Assembly (NCBI GenBank): GCA_028679985.1
Contig: JAJRAH010000139.1
Location: forward strand, 1-12,823
Direction of reading: 5' to 3'
Source of the DNA: Methanomassiliicoccales archaeon
GTDB lineage: Archaea > Thermoplasmatota > Thermoplasmata > Methanomassiliicoccales > JACIVX01
Length of the DNA stretch: 12,823 nucleotides
Shown: positions 1 to 6,374 of the stretch, in pieces
Numbering within the stretch: position 1 is the first letter of the stretch
How the letters are laid out: each line of letters begins with the position of its first letter
Program-made: the position numbers and the translations under genes
Notes under the pieces: generated by a model
What the model was told of the DNA's origin: nothing
What the model saw: the letters and a program-made list of their open reading frames with translations, nothing else
Databases searched by the model: none

Positions 1-511
1 GGACCGCACGCACTGCGTTCTCGACGACCTCCGGCTTCGCACTCGTCACAGACACATCGCCACCGATCAACTCGGGAGGCTCGACCGCTATGAAATCGGG
101 TTTCCAGAACGCACACGCACCAGCGGTTTCGGCAGAATCCGCACAGAGTACGACTTGGAGCGAGGCGGAGCGACAGAGACGAACAGTCGCAGGCACATCC
201 GATATCATCATGCGGTGCTCAGAGTGGTTCAACAAGGTGCCGGATGCGCCTGCCGATTTGACTCCCTCGGGCGTTGTCCACCCGGTGAAGGATCCAGGTC
301 TCACCGGGTCCGTGTGCTGTGCGAGGACAGGTATGTTCACCGAGGAGGCGACGGTGGAGAGCTCCACTTGCGGCGGACAGACGGCTATGCACACGCCGGT
401 CTCCTTTGACACCTCCTGGCACATCCTTGCCATCGACAACGATCGGTAGCCTTCAACCTCGCTGTAGGTCTTGAAATTGACAATCACGACCGGCGCAGAG
501 AGCCTACTCAA
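1..511 (-). CDS. tpiA: Triosephosphate isomerase, archaeal type (3' part cut by window edge)
   Basis: Interconverts glyceraldehyde 3-phosphate and dihydroxyacetone phosphate in the cytoplasm for glycolysis and gluconeogenesis. An open frame runs from a TTG at 511 to the left edge (about 170 of the usual 220-230 residues). It carries all the family hallmarks: VNFKTY with Asn12 and catalytic Lys14, LNHSEHR with the catalytic His96, and AVEPPELIGG with the catalytic Glu144, followed by the archaeal SAKPEVVENAV segment. The short form, with few residues between the His and Glu motifs, is typical of archaeal enzymes. The TTG start is chosen because it gives the usual short lead before NFKTY. It overlaps the upstream FBP aldolase/phosphatase stop codon by 8 bases, so translation is probably coupled. 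A GTG at 487 is a less likely start. The C-terminal phosphate-binding region is outside the window. Confidence 0.93.
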   Translation of the reverse strand, partial: MSRLSAPVVIVNFKTYSEVEGYRSLSMARMCQEVSKETGVCIAVCPPQVELSTVASSVNIPVLAQHTDPVRPGSFTGWTTPEGVKSAGASGTLLNHSEHRMMISDVPATVRLCRSASLQVVLCADSAETAGACAFWKPDFIAVEPPELIGGDVSVTSAKPEVVENAVRAV

Positions 512-1646
512 TGTCTTCCATCCTTTCCCGCAGTTTCTTGAGGACGGCTGGCCGGGTTGTGTATTCCATCTCCTCGGGAGACAGGATTGCGGGCATGAAC
601 GGACCGTGTCCTCTTATGTAGATACTGGCCTTGACGGCCCTTCTCCTCGCCTCGTCCCAGACGCTTCCGGCGAAGTAGTCGATTGGCTTGTGCACACCCG
701 CAGGTGAACCAGGGTCTTCGAGTCCCTGGAACTTCCCATGACTTATCTGGAATCCGAGCGACACTATTCGGGGGGGGCCGTCGAAATATGACGGATCCGA
801 GTCATCCACCGAGCAGGGATACCATGCACCGTGGTGCGAACCACGCATCCACCCGGCGACAAGCTGGGGAAACATGAAGGGCTGCAAGACCTCCCCGACA
901 GCCAGGAATCCACTCTGGCATCGCACTATCATAACTGGATCGTCCTTTCCCACATACTTCCCCGCTGCCATATTCAGTTTCTCAGTGCTGACGACCGCCG
1001 CCACACCGAGATCCTCGCTCTTGCTCAAGACCCTCTTTATCGCATATCTCGTTGTGTCGCCAAGAATGCTCAGGATATCGTACGCTTCCTCGGGAGCGCT
1101 CATCACGATCCTTTTTGAATCGCACACGTCCACGATCTCGAACTTGAATCCCTGATGAGCCCTCGGATCGATGACAAGACCCGTGGTAGTGAAGGGATCC
1201 ATGAATATCCGAGTTAGAGGAAGCGAGAATGAGGAAGGCTCGGTCTTGTCCGCCATGAAGAAAAGGACTGGCTCCGCGCCTCTTTCCTTGAACTCTATCT
1301 CCGCGGCACCAGGTCCCGCACCTCTGACATTCCCACTGAAAGCGTCCGTCAGTATGTCCTGTCCGGCAGCGTAAAGCTTCATCTCCTTGGCAACCTTCGT
1401 TGCCGCCATGAACGCCTCCCATGCCAGACCGTGAACGTTCTTGTCATTCTCACCACGATCATGCGTCATGTAGAGGTTGATGTCGTCTCCCACTCTCGTC
1501 ACATAGAAATCGAAGATCGTCCCGCTTCGCACACCGTCCCTAAGGATCTCCTCGCACCTGGCGAGCATACGCGGATGAGGACGAGAGTGCCCAGCAACCG
1601 ATCCGACATCAGCCTTAATCACCGAAACAGTCACACTTTCTGGCAT
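504..1646 (-). CDS. fbp: Fructose-1,6-bisphosphate aldolase/phosphatase (archaeal bifunctional)
   Basis: Condenses DHAP with glyceraldehyde 3-phosphate and dephosphorylates the resulting fructose 1,6-bisphosphate to fructose 6-phosphate, making gluconeogenesis one-directional. The protein is 380 residues, a normal family length. Visible motifs are KADVGSVAGH with metal ligands Asp13 and His20, VGDD (Asp54, Asp55), AAGQDIL with Gln96, MADKTEP (Asp133, Lys134), and KYVGKDDPVM with Tyr231 and the Schiff-base Lys234 followed by two metal-binding aspartates. FDGPPR and the C-terminal RGHGPFMP and MEYTT segments also fit the family. The ATG at 1646 is preferred, because homologs begin just before TVSVIKAD. 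A TTG at 1658 would add four residues. A TATA box lies at 1688-1700. The triosephosphate isomerase gene overlaps the 3' end, forming a two-gene gluconeogenic unit. Confidence 0.96.
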   Translation of the reverse strand: MPESVTVSVIKADVGSVAGHSRPHPRMLARCEEILRDGVRSGTIFDFYVTRVGDDINLYMTHDRGENDKNVHGLAWEAFMAATKVAKEMKLYAAGQDILTDAFSGNVRGAGPGAAEIEFKERGAEPVLFFMADKTEPSSFSLPLTRIFMDPFTTTGLVIDPRAHQGFKFEIVDVCDSKRIVMSAPEEAYDILSILGDTTRYAIKRVLSKSEDLGVAAVVSTEKLNMAAGKYVGKDDPVMIVRCQSGFLAVGEVLQPFMFPQLVAGWMRGSHHGAWYPCSVDDSDPSYFDGPPRIVSLGFQISHGKFQGLEDPGSPAGVHKPIDYFAGSVWDEARRRAVKASIYIRGHGPFMPAILSPEEMEYTTRPAVLKKLRERMEDIE

Positions 1647-1687
1647 GGTTATTCCCAACCCTGAACAATCCGTAGATGCAAGCGACC

Positions 1688-1700
1688 ATATAAAATATTT
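1688..1700 (-). promoter_or_regulatory. TATA box for the fbp-tpiA unit
   Basis: On the minus strand the bases read AAATATTTTATAT, an A/T-only block in a roughly 50% GC setting. It predicts transcription starting near 1664-1669, giving a leader of about 18-23 bases to the ATG at 1646. No strong Shine-Dalgarno match is seen in that leader. Confidence 0.55.
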
Positions 1701-1820
1701 GACATCTGCGAATCGTCCAGTGAAACTGTCGAGTCTGCCGTGGCATACAACACTTCAAGGAGATACAGCGCAAGGCTGATCTGCTGAGCACCCAAAACAA
1801 TGCTCGATCATCTCGAACCG

Positions 1821-1884
1821 CCGCCCGATCGAACTCTGGGAACAATCTCCTCGCATATTTCAAATCCGAAATGGCTTCGGGCGG
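1821..1884. repeat. Nested inverted repeats in the ferredoxin-fbp spacer
   Basis: CCGCCCGA at 1821-1828 is matched exactly by TCGGGCGG at 1877-1884. Inside it, ATTTC at 1857-1861 pairs with GAAAT at 1868-1872. On the minus strand the element would lie in the 3' trailer of the ferredoxin mRNA, about 33-96 bases past the stop codon. The long outer loop makes a stable fold uncertain. It could equally be chance. Confidence 0.25.
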
Positions 1885-1916
1885 AGGACGATATTGTACT
1901 AGTTGCAGTAGACGCC

Positions 1917-2147
1917 TCAATCCTCTATTACCTCAATGGCGCTAACAGGACAGGCGTCTGCGGCCTTCTCGGCACACACTCTCAGGCTTTCAGGAATCTT
2001 CCCCTGTCCGGGTTCCCCACTCCTGAATTCCACCTTGATATCGGACAGACCCGAATCGCCTTCGACAAAAACCTCGGGGCATTCGTCATTGTAGCACAGA
2101 CCACATCCTGTGCATTCTTCCCTGTCAATATCGACAATAGGACACAT
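1917..2147 (-). CDS. Ferredoxin, single [4Fe-4S] type
   Basis: A small cytoplasmic electron carrier of 76 residues. The cluster motif C12-x2-C15-x2-C18 is followed near the C-terminus by C66-P67, which together supply four ligands for one [4Fe-4S] cluster. Cys23 and Cys58 sit where single-cluster archaeal ferredoxins such as that of Pyrococcus can form a disulphide. Cys2 is extra. The region between residues 24 and 57 replaces the second cluster loop. The gap from C18 to C23 is four residues, where three is the common spacing. The likely role is carrying electrons for ferredoxin-dependent oxidoreductases, but no partner is encoded in the window. The gene has its own TATA box 23 bases upstream and is monocistronic or read through toward fbp. 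Confidence 0.92.
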   Translation of the reverse strand: MCPIVDIDREECTGCGLCYNDECPEVFVEGDSGLSDIKVEFRSGEPGQGKIPESLRVCAEKAADACPVSAIEVIED

Positions 2148-2169
2148 GAAGTTCGCTATTGGAGTCCAC

Positions 2170-2180
2170 TTATTTTATTC
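2170..2180 (-). promoter_or_regulatory. BRE/TATA promoter of the ferredoxin gene
   Basis: On the minus strand the order is a purine-rich CCGAAAGG (BRE-like), then AATAAAATAA. The downstream edge of the A/T block is 23 bases from the ATG at 2147, so the transcript is probably leaderless or nearly so. There is no Shine-Dalgarno sequence, in agreement. Confidence 0.55.
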
Positions 2181-2302
2181 CTTTCGGTGGCATGATATGG
2201 ATTCAGCGACGCCAGGTCATTGCTGCGATCACGAACCAGCGAGCGGTATCGATCGAAGACTGCAGGAGGCAGTGACCGTCCATAATACGGCCTCTACCAT
2301 TG

Positions 2303-2310
2303 CTTAAATA
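2303..2310 (+). promoter_or_regulatory. TATA box of the aspS operon
   Basis: CTTAAATA. By the 22-25 base spacing seen at other promoters here, transcription should start near 2333, which is the A of an ATG opening a four-codon mini-ORF rather than the aspS ATG at 2344. Confidence 0.55.
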
Positions 2311-2332
2311 CGTACGCTGTCAATTCCGGACG

Positions 2333-2347
2333 ATGGTGCACAGATGA
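2333..2347 (+). promoter_or_regulatory. Possible leader mini-ORF overlapping the aspS start
   Basis: ATGGTGCACAGATGA encodes Met-Val-His-Arg-stop. Its stop codon overlaps the aspS start as ATGA. If the mRNA begins at 2333, ribosomes would meet this ORF first and would have to restart at 2344. No Shine-Dalgarno sequence fits between the two. No Asp codon is present, so simple aspartate attenuation is not suggested. Confidence 0.3.
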
Positions 2348-3663
2348 GTGTGAATGCTCCAACGCGCAGCTCTATCACGATTACAAAAGAAGACTTCGAT
2401 CAGGAGGTCACCATCAGGGGATGGGTGCAGGATGTGAGGAATCTTGGCGGCATCTTGTTCGTGATTCTTCGAGACAGGTATGGCGTTCTGCAAATTGCAG
2501 TACCGAAGAAGAAGGTCCCGCCAGAGCTGTTCGAGGCACTGACCACGATTCCAAGGGAATCCGTTGTATGTGTGGCTGGAATCGTGAAAGAAAGCAAACA
2601 GGCGAAGATGGGATTCGAGATCGTGCCGAAATCGATGGAGGTGCTGAGCAAGGCAGCTTCCCCATTGCCATTGGGAGTGGTGGACAAGGTTGGGGTCGAA
2701 GTCGAGACAAGGTTCAACAACCGCTTCATGGACCTCAGGAAAGCTGAGACGAGAGCAGTGTTCGAGATCAAGTCCCTCGTCCTGGATCTTATCGACGAGT
2801 CTCTGGAGAAGGAGGGTTTCGTAGAGGTCTTCACCCCCAAGATTGTGGCATCGGGGGCCGAGGGAGGCGCCTCTCTGTTCGAAATCAAGTACTTCGACAA
2901 ACCCGCGTACCTCGCTCAGAGTCCGCAATTGTACAAGCAGATCCTGATGTCAACCGGGCTTGACAGAGTATACGAGATTGGCCCTGCCTTCAGGGCAGAA
3001 CCTTCTGACACGATAAGGCACGTCTCAGAATTCATAAGCTTCGACGGGGAGATGGCATTCATCTCCTCCCAGCGGGATGTCATGGACGTCATCGAGAGAT
3101 GCATGATTGAAGTCATCAAAGGTGTATCGGAAAGGGGTTCTAAGCAGCTCGAGACAATCGGAGCACAAATCGTTGTTCCCAGGTCCCCGTTTCCAGTCTT
3201 GACCTACTCGGATGCGGTGGACGTTCTCATCTCCGAAGGGAGGATGATGAAGGAGGGAGACGACCTGGGAACCGAAGATGAAAAGGCCCTTGGCGAGGTC
3301 ATGAAGTCGAGGGGCAGCGACATGTACTGGATAATCGAATATTCGGAATCCTCGAAGCCTTTCTACATAATGGAGAAGGAGGGCACGCCGTTCTCGCATT
3401 CTTTTGATCTGGACTTCGCTGGGCAGGAAATCGCATCGGGGGGGCAGAGGGAGCACAGGTATGATGCTCTGACAAACAGAATGGAGAAGAAAGGTCTGGA
3501 CGCCTCCTCCTTCAGATTCTACCTTGATGCTTTCATGTACGGCATGCCGCCTCATGGCGGTTGGGGACTCGGGGTGGAACGGTTCGTGCAGAAGATGTTG
3601 GGTCTTCCGAACATCAGGGAAGCCATCCTCTTTCCGAGAGACAGGAATAGACTGGCTCCCTGA
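2344..3663 (+). CDS. aspS: Aspartyl-tRNA synthetase, archaeal/eukaryal type
   Basis: Charges tRNA-Asp with aspartate in the cytoplasm. The 439-residue length matches the archaeal form without the bacterial insertion domain. An N-terminal OB-fold anticodon-binding domain (about 20-105, RGWVQDVRNLGG) is followed by the class II catalytic core: motif 1 around GFVEVFTPK (158-166), the flipping/aspartate-binding region EGGASLFE and QSPQLYKQ (173-199), motif 2 FRAEPSDTIRH with Arg217, GGQREHR for the substrate, and motif 3 GLGVER with Arg413, ending in PRDRNRLAP. Residues that separate Asp-only from Asp/Asn enzymes (Trp26 and Lys85 in the Thermococcus enzyme) are Gln29 and Lys88 here, closer to the discriminating state. 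The first ATG in frame is used. A GT-C-like gene starts 73 bases downstream, so an operon is likely. Confidence 0.97.
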   Translation: MSVNAPTRSSITITKEDFDQEVTIRGWVQDVRNLGGILFVILRDRYGVLQIAVPKKKVPPELFEALTTIPRESVVCVAGIVKESKQAKMGFEIVPKSMEVLSKAASPLPLGVVDKVGVEVETRFNNRFMDLRKAETRAVFEIKSLVLDLIDESLEKEGFVEVFTPKIVASGAEGGASLFEIKYFDKPAYLAQSPQLYKQILMSTGLDRVYEIGPAFRAEPSDTIRHVSEFISFDGEMAFISSQRDVMDVIERCMIEVIKGVSERGSKQLETIGAQIVVPRSPFPVLTYSDAVDVLISEGRMMKEGDDLGTEDEKALGEVMKSRGSDMYWIIEYSESSKPFYIMEKEGTPFSHSFDLDFAGQEIASGGQREHRYDALTNRMEKKGLDASSFRFYLDAFMYGMPPHGGWGLGVERFVQKMLGLPNIREAILFPRDRNRLAP

Positions 3664-3736
3664 GTTTTCCAGAAATAGCGGGAGGGTTCATGGAAGACGC
3701 GTGCGTTGGAAAGGGGGGTCTTGCAGGAAACACTTC

Positions 3737-4990
3737 ATGAATTCATTCAACGATTGGCTGCTCCACCAGGAAACGAAACTCAGGCGAATACCGCCAAATC
3801 GAAGGGCACTGGTCATACTTGTCGTCGGGGTCGTGCTCTTGGGCTCGCTTATCACTATCGATCAGCTCGTTGTCCACAACTACCTGGAGGAAACCATAGG
3901 ACCGACATCGGACGTGCCATACTACAGGGCGAGGACCCTAACCGTGCTGAATGGCGGCTGGCTCTACAGAGATATTTCATGCGAGTCCCCACCCCTCATA
4001 GTCTATTTCATGCTCCCAGCACAACTGTTCGGCGGTCAGGACTGGATCTATGAAGTGTACTTCTCTATCTTCACGATCATAACGGCCTTGTTCCTGTATG
4101 TCGGACTTAGGAGGTGGGACGATTATCGAGCTTTCATGATCGCAATTCTCTTTCTCTTCCTTCCTTTCGGCACTACGGAATCCACCTTTGGGATCCAGGA
4201 CGAGGCCATCGTCACATTCCTGTTCATGGTACCGCTGGTCCTCGCCATGCACCATCGATTGAGATTGTCAGCAGCCACTATTGCCGTCGGATTCTTGACG
4301 AAGATATTCAACGTTTTCTTCTACCCCGTGCTCTTCTTGAACACGAGGTCGTGGAGGGAGCGTTTCATTCAAATCGGCATAATCGCTCTTGCGTCACTGG
4401 TGATTGCTGCGCCCTTCCTGGCGATCACTCCCAACGAGTTCATTGCATTTCCAAGCTACTACTTCCTCGGTGGGGGGTCTGGCCCGACGGGTGGAATTAG
4501 TATATGGGACTTCCTAGCGTTGGGTGGACTCAACATCCCGGGGGGAGTGTTGCTTGCAATCGTCGCTTCTGCATTCGCCGCTTCTTTGTGGATGGTGCAT
4601 AAGAAGAAATTGGGATTCTGGGAAGGGACACTGGTTGTCCTCGTCGCTTTGCTGCTCGTGTATCCGCGGACTGCATTGGTCTACTACACATTGCCGGTGA
4701 CCTTATTGCTACTGTGGGGTTCCCAATACGTCGGCATTGCGATTCGATGCTTCCTGATGTACGTGCCATTCGGTGCCTGCGTGTTTTTCAGCAAGAGCAA
4801 CGCCCTCGGCGTTCCGTTTATCGATGCGACGTGGGGATGGATCGCTGGCCTTCTACTGTCGGTCATCGGATCGGCAATGATGGTGGAGACAACCTTGACC
4901 GCGCTGAGGAAGACGCCGTTTACTGCAAGCAATGGAACACGTGAAATCGAAGGAGGATCGGTTGGTGAGACTCCGGTTACGAAAGCTTAA
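3737..4990 (+). CDS. Multi-spanning membrane protein, probable GT-C-fold glycosyltransferase
   Basis: Probably transfers a sugar from a lipid-phosphate donor on the outer face of the membrane; the acceptor cannot be told. The protein is 417 residues with about ten hydrophobic segments, the first at 24-41. The loop after it holds D59-V-P-Y-Y, then Y77-R-D79 and E83-S-P-P-L, the acidic arrangement expected for the first outer loop of GT-C enzymes. A later IQDEAIVTF segment also fits this superfamily. The tail from TALRKTPFT is polar. The frame is open further upstream into aspS, but the ATG at 3737 has an AGGAA seven bases ahead and starts just before a basic, membrane-orienting segment. It lies between aspS and a resolvase gene on the same strand. 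The exact family (DUF2029/GT87-like or other) is unresolved. Confidence 0.72.
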   Translation: MNSFNDWLLHQETKLRRIPPNRRALVILVVGVVLLGSLITIDQLVVHNYLEETIGPTSDVPYYRARTLTVLNGGWLYRDISCESPPLIVYFMLPAQLFGGQDWIYEVYFSIFTIITALFLYVGLRRWDDYRAFMIAILFLFLPFGTTESTFGIQDEAIVTFLFMVPLVLAMHHRLRLSAATIAVGFLTKIFNVFFYPVLFLNTRSWRERFIQIGIIALASLVIAAPFLAITPNEFIAFPSYYFLGGGSGPTGGISIWDFLALGGLNIPGGVLLAIVASAFAASLWMVHKKKLGFWEGTLVVLVALLLVYPRTALVYYTLPVTLLLLWGSQYVGIAIRCFLMYVPFGACVFFSKSNALGVPFIDATWGWIAGLLLSVIGSAMMVETTLTALRKTPFTASNGTREIEGGSVGETPVTKA

Positions 4991-5018
4991 TGGTCCTTGA
5001 GGGGGAGTGCCAAAGACG

Positions 5019-5561
5019 ATGGGAGGACAGAAAGAGGATAGACATCGGGACTCGGATATGTACGACATCAGCCCGATCGATGACAGTGAGTTCATCGTCG
5101 AGCAGGAGAGATCCTCCGATGAGGAAGAGGATGTCATTCATTTCTTCGTCTCCGGAGATCCCAAACCCCAAGGCAGTACGAAATCATTCTACGTGAAGAA
5201 GATCGACAAGGTCGTCACGACCCATGGCAACAAGGACACGAAGAGGTGGCAGCTCAGAATCGCGATGGAGGCCCAGCGTGCCAATGAGAGGAGAGCTCAG
5301 TCCTTTTACTCCAGTGACGGTTGCTGTGGGTATGAGGTGACGACGGCGTTCGTACTTCCGAGGCCTAAGAGCCTCCCCAAGAAGAGACGCTTGAACACGA
5401 AGAGACCCGACCTGGATAAGTTGATAAGGACTGTCTTGGACGGTCTAGCGAAGGTCATTCTTCCAGACGACGCACAGGTCATTTCGATAGTCGCCAACAA
5501 ACGCTATGCAGCCGAGGATGAGAATCCAGGCGTGTGGGTCAAGGTTGTGAGAATGAAATGA
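5019..5561 (+). CDS. RusA-family Holliday junction resolvase
   Basis: Predicted metal-dependent endonuclease that cuts four-way DNA junctions. The 180-residue product has an acidic N-terminal extension (about 1-38), then the RusA domain: FFVSGDPKPQGSTKSF, a KxWQ-type helix, and KRPDLDKLIRTVLDGL. In this segment Asp131 and Asp133 match E. coli Asp70 and Asp72. LPDDAQV (Asp150, Asp151) matches the Asp91 region. E. coli Lys76 is replaced by Arg137. Archaea normally use Hjc, and RusA is best known from phages and prophages, so a viral origin is possible. The start is uncertain: ATG 5019 is 11 bases after GGAG; GTG 5007 and ATG 5058 are alternatives. The gene follows the GT-C-like gene by 28 bases and is probably read from the aspS promoter. 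Confidence 0.85.
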   Translation: MGGQKEDRHRDSDMYDISPIDDSEFIVEQERSSDEEEDVIHFFVSGDPKPQGSTKSFYVKKIDKVVTTHGNKDTKRWQLRIAMEAQRANERRAQSFYSSDGCCGYEVTTAFVLPRPKSLPKKRRLNTKRPDLDKLIRTVLDGLAKVILPDDAQVISIVANKRYAAEDENPGVWVKVVRMK

Positions 5562-5567
5562 CCCACC

Positions 5568-5582
5568 GAGACGCAGAGTCTC
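5568..5582 (+). other. Small hairpin after the resolvase gene
   Basis: GAGAC and GTCTC flank a five-base loop six bases past the resolvase stop. No T-run follows on the plus strand. On the minus strand a pyrimidine-rich stretch at 5591-5615 could instead end the opposing DUF3795 transcript. Weak evidence for a bidirectional end. Confidence 0.2.
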
Positions 5583-5642
5583 TTGCGCACCTTTGAAGAA
5601 AGAGGAAGGGATAAGATCGCAAAGGGCGCAGGAGTCGCACGG

Positions 5643-5918
5643 TCACTGTACGGGACTTTCAGGTGTCTGGATTCTCCTAGCGACGGGCTGTGCCGCCTTT
5701 TCGACTAGAAGTGGACAAAGAGAGCGATGCTTGGTGGTGATAAGGCAGTCGAATTCGGTGCAATCAGCGCAGCTTTCCAGTCCCTTGGATTTCGCACATC
5801 GGTAGACCTCGCAAGTATACCTGGAAGAGAACTTCATTTCCTGGATGCAGCCCTCACAGTCGACTCCGTAGAGGGGGCATTTGTCGCAGAGCTTTCCACA
5901 GACACCAATGACCGGCAT
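5643..5918 (-). CDS. Cysteine-rich DUF3795-type protein
   Basis: Function unknown. The 91-residue product has 11 cysteines at 7, 11, 14, 21, 24, 36, 41, 50, 53, 58 and 68. Their order, CGxLCxxCP, CxGC, CxxxxCA, KGLESCADCxEFxC, is the DUF3795 pattern, proposed to bind zinc or an iron-sulfur cluster. The tail after residue 70 is polar and unremarkable. The ATG at 5918 is chosen over one at 5969 because the family begins with this VCG segment and because a TATA-like TACATATA ends 25 bases upstream. An AAAGGG seven bases before the ATG also supports it. The gene converges on the resolvase gene, so it is a separate transcription unit. Confidence 0.78.
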   Translation of the reverse strand: MPVIGVCGKLCDKCPLYGVDCEGCIQEMKFSSRYTCEVYRCAKSKGLESCADCTEFDCLITTKHRSLCPLLVEKAAQPVARRIQTPESPVQ

Positions 5919-5942
5919 TGAATCGCCCTTTGGAAGAAGACC

Positions 5943-5950
5943 TATATGTA
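5943..5950 (-). promoter_or_regulatory. TATA-like element of the DUF3795 gene
   Basis: TACATATA on the minus strand, 25 bases from the ATG at 5918. An alternative, TTTATGAT at 5984-5991, would give a leader of about 42 bases. Confidence 0.4.
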
Positions 5951-5969
5951 CCTTCTTCTGGGACAACAT

Positions 5970-6339
5970 GACGACGCTGACTAATCATAAATGTCCGTAC
6001 TTGCTGGGAAGGGATATCGGTCTGCCGTTGGGATCTGCACTCATAGGGCTCATCATCTCCTTCCGGATCAGCTGACCCTCTTCTCTTCATCTCTGGATAT
6101 CTCTTCTCATTCCCTCGGCACCAGACCGACCCTTCCACGTTCCACTAATCGACGGACCCTATTTAGACCTGCCTGCCCGTTCGATCAGGATTGACTCGCG
6201 AGCCTACTCTTGTCAGATGACTGCGACCGTAGGAGCTACGTAAGCGTTTAGTCAGCAGCGTAAGACCGCTACCCGAGCCCGAGAAGACACGAAACTGGCA
6301 TGTTGCGGCAGCACACCGAGACATATCTCGATGCGTTCG
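5970..6339. other. Gene-poor spacer of about 370 bases
   Basis: No convincing coding frame or known RNA was found on either strand. The first half (about 6050-6130) is pyrimidine-rich on the plus strand. The second half holds several short inverted repeats: CTCGCGAG at 6195-6202, CGTAG/CTACG around a GAG loop at 6228-6240, and AGCG/CGCT at 6257-6270. No tRNA T-loop/acceptor pairing, RNase P or SRP signature was recognised. Confidence 0.5.
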
Positions 6340-6340
6340 A

Positions 6341-6350
6341 TTAAGTTAAA
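6341..6350 (+). promoter_or_regulatory. TATA box of the Lrp-type gene
   Basis: TTAAGTTAAA ends 25 bases before the ATG at 6375, with no Shine-Dalgarno sequence between, which suggests a leaderless mRNA. Confidence 0.5.
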
Positions 6351-6374
6351 GACCCTAACAACGATTCAACGTGT

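Noticed and set aside
90..449. Plus-strand open frame of 119 codons at the left edge
   Set aside because: It lies antisense to the triosephosphate isomerase frame, which has all three catalytic motifs; the plus-strand product shows no family features.
770..777. Run of eight G bases within the fbp gene
   Set aside because: Considered as a slippage or sequencing frameshift site, but the FDGPPRIVSLGFQ reading continues in frame on both sides.
1615..1920. Minus-strand frame of 101 codons between ferredoxin and fbp
   Set aside because: Starts at a TTG inside the ferredoxin stop region, spans the fbp promoter and encodes an Arg/Cys-rich product with no recognisable pattern.
1800..2195. Plus-strand frame of 131 codons
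   Set aside because: Mostly antisense to the ferredoxin gene, with no credible domain or ribosome site.
3524..3736. Upstream extension of the GT-C-like protein into aspS
   Set aside because: The added 71 residues read through the aspS 3' coding region and are Cys/Arg-rich; the ATG at 3737 has a suitable ribosome site and fits the first membrane helix.
4990..5196. 68-codon frame starting in a TAATG overlap with the GT-C-like stop
   Set aside because: The stop/start overlap is tempting, but the frame overlaps the resolvase gene and yields a Ser/Arg-rich product; the resolvase frame has the conserved motifs.
6160..6200. tRNA-like GTTCGATC T-loop sequence in the long spacer
   Set aside because: No complementary T-stem or acceptor stem could be drawn around it on either strand.
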